This document shows, in pieces, positions 7,973-9,597 of a DNA stretch of 9,597 nt. The stretch covers positions 1-9,597 of the forward strand of contig JBGUKW010000037.1 of assembly GCA_045114665.1 (NCBI GenBank), in the 5' to 3' direction. Every line of letters begins with the position of its first letter. The stretch's first letter is position 1. The stretch comes from CADAWZ01 sp045114665 (GTDB lineage: Bacteria; Vulcanimicrobiota; CADAWZ01). The position numbers were made by a program, and so were the translations under genes. Under the pieces are notes generated by a model. The model ran no database searches, was not told where the DNA came from, and saw nothing but the letters and a program-made list of their open reading frames with translations.

Positions 7973-8556
7973 TTTTTAAGTCCTTCGAAGTATAAATTTT
8001 GAAAGAATTGTTTAACTTCTTCTTCTTTTATTGTTCTATTTGAATATATTAATTCTTTTGTTAAAAAAAACATGAATGAAAACATATTTATTGTAACTAA
8101 TTTGCTGTTTATTTTTCTGAAATATCCTTTTTTTATTCCTTTATCTATTACAGATGAAATTAAATTTGTTATTTCATGAACATGATTTTCAATTTCATTT
8201 TTTATTTGATTGAATGGATTTTTCATGAATTCTGATTGGACAATTTTCAATATATCTAGATGTTCCTTCTCTTTTAATGATAATAACATATAGTCTATTA
8301 TATCCGAAAATTGTTCTAATGGATCATTTGTTCTGTTTATTATTTCTTTTAGTTTTTCTAAATTTTTAACTTGCTGTTTTTGTACTAAATTTATAAATAG
8401 ATTTTCTTTATTTTTATAATAGTAAAAAACAAGTGATTTACTGACATTAGCTTCATTTGCTATTTCTTGTATAGAGGTGTTTGTTAAACCTTGTTTTGCG
8501 AAGCAAGATATAGCGGCTTTGGCTATAATATCTTTAGTCGTATCATTTTTCGCCAT
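7969..8556 (-). CDS. TetR-family transcriptional repressor of the efflux operon
   Basis: A 195-residue DNA-binding regulator, normal length for TetR proteins. The N-terminal helix-turn-helix is clear: helix 1 KDIIAKAAISCFAKQG (8-23), then TSIQEIANEANVSKSLVFYY (27-46) with the usual YYYKNKENLF end. The C-terminal part (about 55-195) is all-helical and variable, as expected for a ligand pocket, so the inducer cannot be inferred. The frame extends upstream to 8640, but that ATG lies inside the promoter; the start at 8556 (MAKNDTTK) is preferred because AAAGGAGG lies six bases upstream and the predicted transcript begins near 8605. It is the first gene of the operon and overlaps the channel gene by four bases, so it is made with the pump it probably controls. 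Confidence 0.92.
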   Translation of the reverse strand: MAKNDTTKDIIAKAAISCFAKQGLTNTSIQEIANEANVSKSLVFYYYKNKENLFINLVQKQQVKNLEKLKEIINRTNDPLEQFSDIIDYMLLSLKEKEHLDILKIVQSEFMKNPFNQIKNEIENHVHEITNLISSVIDKGIKKGYFRKINSKLVTINMFSFMFFLTKELIYSNRTIKEEEVKQFFQNLYFEGLKK

Positions 8557-8562
8557 ATTTTC

Positions 8563-8570
8563 CCTCCTTT
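8563..8570 (-). promoter_or_regulatory. Ribosome binding site that fixes the repressor start
   Basis: AAAGGAGG on the minus strand, six bases from the ATG at 8554-8556. The longer in-frame start at 8640 has no such site and falls inside the -35 box, so it cannot be on the transcript. Confidence 0.9.
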
Positions 8571-8596
8571 CGCAAATATTTTTATATAGTTCATTT

Positions 8597-8612
8597 TTGA
8601 CCGATTGGTTAA
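8597..8612. promoter_or_regulatory. Probable TetR operator overlapping the transcription start
   Basis: TTGACCGA followed directly by TTGGTTAA forms a 16-bp inverted repeat; the half-sites TTGACCGA and TTAACCAA agree at six of eight positions. Size and style resemble operators of TetR-family proteins. It touches the -10 box and covers the expected +1 near 8605, a position where a bound dimer would block initiation. That the neighbouring TetR protein binds it is inferred from position. Confidence 0.7.
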
Positions 8613-8640
8613 TTATACAATATTGATTTTTATTTGTCAA
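8612..8640 (-). promoter_or_regulatory. Perfect-consensus sigma-70 promoter of the efflux operon
   Basis: On the minus strand: TTGACA (8635-8640), a 17-base spacer, TATAAT (8612-8617). Both hexamers and the spacing match consensus exactly. It drives the repressor and all three pump genes, with a leader of about 50 bases. Confidence 0.9.
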
Positions 8641-8684
8641 TTTTTAAATTAATATGTTTTTTTTGATTTTTTTTAATTTGGCTA

Positions 8685-8714
8685 TTGACTAATTTATTTT
8701 TTGTGTGATATAAA
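8685..8714 (+). promoter_or_regulatory. Promoter of the Met-rich glycine-zipper gene
   Basis: TTGACT (8685-8690), an 18-base spacer and TATAAA (8709-8714), with TGA before the -10 giving an extended -10. It points away from the efflux promoter, with about 44 bp between the two -35 boxes. The leader to the ATG at 8757 is about 36 bases and holds the ribosome binding site AAAGGTG (8740-8746). Confidence 0.75.
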
Positions 8715-8756
8715 ATTTAAGAGAAAATTTAAAAATTTGAAAGGTGTTTAATAATT

Positions 8757-9431
8757 ATGAGTATGAATATGAGTATGAATATTAATATGTTCCAGAATAT
8801 GGGACTTATGGGTTGTTGTGGAAACTTTGGAATGTTCGGTGGTATCGGTGGTAACATTCAGATGATGCAAATGCAACAGATGATGATGCAAATGATGCAG
8901 ATGATGATGCAGATGCAACAGATGATGATGATGCAACAGATGGGGAATATGGCAGGAAACTTTAATGGTATGGGCGGAATTCAAATGATGCCTTCATTCC
9001 CACAGTTTGGTCAAATGCCACAAATCGGAATGCCACAAATAGGTATGCCAAATATCGGAATGCCAAACATTGGTATGCCAAGTATCGGACAATTGCCATC
9101 TGGTGATATGTATGGTATTGGTACAATTGGTACTACAATTCCAATGCAACAACCAACAACATCTGAAAGAGTAGCAGGAGTTCTCGGTGGAATCGGTGGT
9201 GCTGTTGGTGGAGCTACTGGTGCAGTAGGCGGAGCAGTAACAGGTGCTGCAATCGGTTCAGCTATATTCCCAGGAGTAGGTACAGTAGTTGGCGGAGTTA
9301 TCGGTGGAATCGCAGGTAGCAAAGTTGGTCAATTTATTGGCAAGACAGTTGGTGGAGTAGCTGGTGCAATCGGTGGAGCAGTAGTAGATGGAGCAAAGTC
9401 TCTTTGGAAAGGCATCAAGAGCTTATTCTAA
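8757..9431 (+). CDS. Unrecognised Met/Gln-rich, glycine-zipper protein
   Basis: I do not recognise a characterised family for this 224-residue protein. Residues 1-34 are rich in Met, Asn and Gly and hold a Cys pair (20-21). Residues 35-62 are almost only Met and Gln. Residues 87-111 are five tandem copies of MP[QNS]IG. Residues about 138-209 are a Gly/Ala/Val stretch with many GxxxG spacings (GVLGGIGGAVGG; VGGVIGGIAG), able to form two or more tightly packed membrane helices. The end, DGAKSLWKGIKSLF, is a basic amphipathic tail with the only Trp. I count 36 Met in the first 130 residues. There is no clear N-terminal signal peptide. The first of four early in-frame ATGs is chosen because AAAGGTG lies ten bases upstream. 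The gene is transcribed alone, between its own promoter and terminator, and a possible paralogue follows. Membrane association is likely from the C-terminal half; its function is unknown. Confidence 0.85.
   Translation: MSMNMSMNINMFQNMGLMGCCGNFGMFGGIGGNIQMMQMQQMMMQMMQMMMQMQQMMMMQQMGNMAGNFNGMGGIQMMPSFPQFGQMPQIGMPQIGMPNIGMPNIGMPSIGQLPSGDMYGIGTIGTTIPMQQPTTSERVAGVLGGIGGAVGGATGAVGGAVTGAAIGSAIFPGVGTVVGGVIGGIAGSKVGQFIGKTVGGVAGAIGGAVVDGAKSLWKGIKSLF
8859..8942 (+). repeat. Trinucleotide-rich Met/Gln coding tract
   Basis: Residues 35-62 are coded by mixed runs of ATG with CAA/CAG. The order is irregular rather than a pure triplet repeat, but the tract is prone to in-frame slippage. Its antisense reading gives a His-rich frame that is an artefact. 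Confidence 0.8.
9015..9089 (+). repeat. Five 15-bp tandem repeats coding MP[QNS]IG
   Basis: Five units of 15 bp, each ATG-CCA-(CAA/AAT/AAC/AGT)-Ile-Gly. The third residue runs Q, Q, N, N, S. Ile and Gly codons vary between units (ATC, ATA, ATT; GGA, GGT) while the amino acids do not, so the repeat is not a fresh duplication. Confidence 0.9.
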
Positions 9432-9462
9432 TTTTGGATTGATATAATTTGAAGTTTACAAT

Positions 9463-9494
9463 AGCGGTAGATATTATTTCTATCGCTTTTTTTT
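9463..9494 (+). terminator. Rho-independent terminator after the Met-rich gene
   Basis: AGCGGTAGA (9463-9471) pairs with TCTATCGCT (9479-9487), nine pairs with one G-U wobble, around a seven-base loop. An eight-T run follows directly. It lies about 30 bases beyond the stop codon and separates this gene from the next promoter. Confidence 0.9.
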
Positions 9495-9514
9495 ATTTAA
9501 TTTTTTTTTAACTA

Positions 9515-9542
9515 TTTACTTTTTAAATTTTTGTGGTATATA
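9515..9542 (+). promoter_or_regulatory. Promoter of the gene leaving the right edge
   Basis: TTTACT (9515-9520), a 16-base spacer and TATATA (9537-9542) with TGG before the -10. It resembles the promoter at 8685-8714: both read CTATT-x-ACT, then 12 AT-only bases, then GTG before the extended -10. The leader then leads to GGAGG at 9574-9578. Confidence 0.6.
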
Positions 9543-9589
9543 TTTATTAAGTAAAGTTTTTAAAATTTTTTATGGAGGTTTATTTAACC

Positions 9590-9597
9590 ATGAGTAT
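9590..9597 (+). CDS. Start of a further gene, cut by window edge; possible paralogue of the Met-rich gene
   Basis: Only ATGAGTAT is visible, 11 bases after a strong GGAGG and downstream of a promoter. The eight bases match the start of the Met-rich glycine-zipper gene (ATGAGTATG). The encoded start is Met-Ser-(Met or Ile). The match is too short to prove paralogy; the similar promoter supports it. Confidence 0.6.

Noticed and set aside
8557..8640. Longer N-terminus of the TetR protein (28 extra residues from an ATG at 8640).
   Set aside because: The extra ATG lies within the -35 box of the perfect promoter, so it is upstream of the transcript; the extension is also unlike TetR N-termini.
8685..8692. 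TTGACTAA at the plus-strand promoter as a half-site for the same TetR protein, which would co-regulate the Met-rich gene.
   Set aside because: It is mostly the -35 hexamer itself and has no matching second half-site, so the resemblance is expected by chance.
8748..8984. Minus-strand frame with a striking His/Leu-rich sequence, resembling a metal-binding His-rich protein.
   Set aside because: It is the antisense of the ATG/CAA/CAG tract (CAT reads as His). It has no convincing ribosome binding site and lies opposite a well-supported gene.
8859..9089. A CRISPR array or other non-coding repeat array.
   Set aside because: The repeats are 3-bp and 15-bp in-frame coding units without spacers.
9011..9322. 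Minus-strand Pro/Ile/Ala-rich frame opposite the glycine-zipper half.
   Set aside because: It is a mirror of the repeats and Gly/Ala codons on the plus strand, with no start signals of its own.

Overview
The window is AT-rich, with long T and A tracts between genes. It comes from a Gram-negative-type (diderm) bacterium: it encodes a TolC-family outer-membrane channel with a signal peptide, a lipoprotein membrane-fusion protein and an RND pump. Start sites have strong AGGAGG-like ribosome binding sites and the promoters are close to sigma-70 consensus. The composition would fit groups such as Fusobacteria, Brachyspira-like spirochaetes or gut Melainabacteria, but nothing seen here decides between them.

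Layout, left to right. (1) 1-177, minus strand: the 5' end of an unrecognised gene that leaves the window. (2) 359-1474, minus: a phosphonopyruvate decarboxylase standing alone between its own promoter (1549-1577) and its own terminator (316-359). (3) 1765-8556, minus: a compact four-gene operon read in the order TetR regulator, TolC-like channel, membrane-fusion lipoprotein, RND transporter. It starts from a perfect TTGACA-17-TATAAT promoter at 8612-8640 and ends at a hairpin at 1710-1746. A 16-bp imperfect palindrome touches the -10 box and covers the predicted transcription start, so the regulator probably represses its own operon. (4) 8685-9597, plus: a divergent gene for an unusual 224-residue protein with a Met/Gln-rich N-terminal half, five tandem MP[QNS]IG repeats and a glycine-zipper C-terminal half. 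It has its own promoter and terminator. A second, similar promoter then precedes a start codon with the same first eight bases (ATGAGTAT), cut off by the window edge, which suggests a tandem family of such genes.

The three pump proteins form one tripartite machine. The RND protein takes substrate from the inner membrane or periplasm, the lipoprotein adaptor bridges the periplasm (it carries the RxxxLxxxxxxS channel-docking motif at the midpoint of a very long predicted coiled-coil hairpin), and the TolC-like protein forms the outer-membrane exit. The substrate cannot be read from the sequence. The decarboxylase has no phosphonate partner gene in view. The Met-rich glycine-zipper gene is the least explained part of the window.
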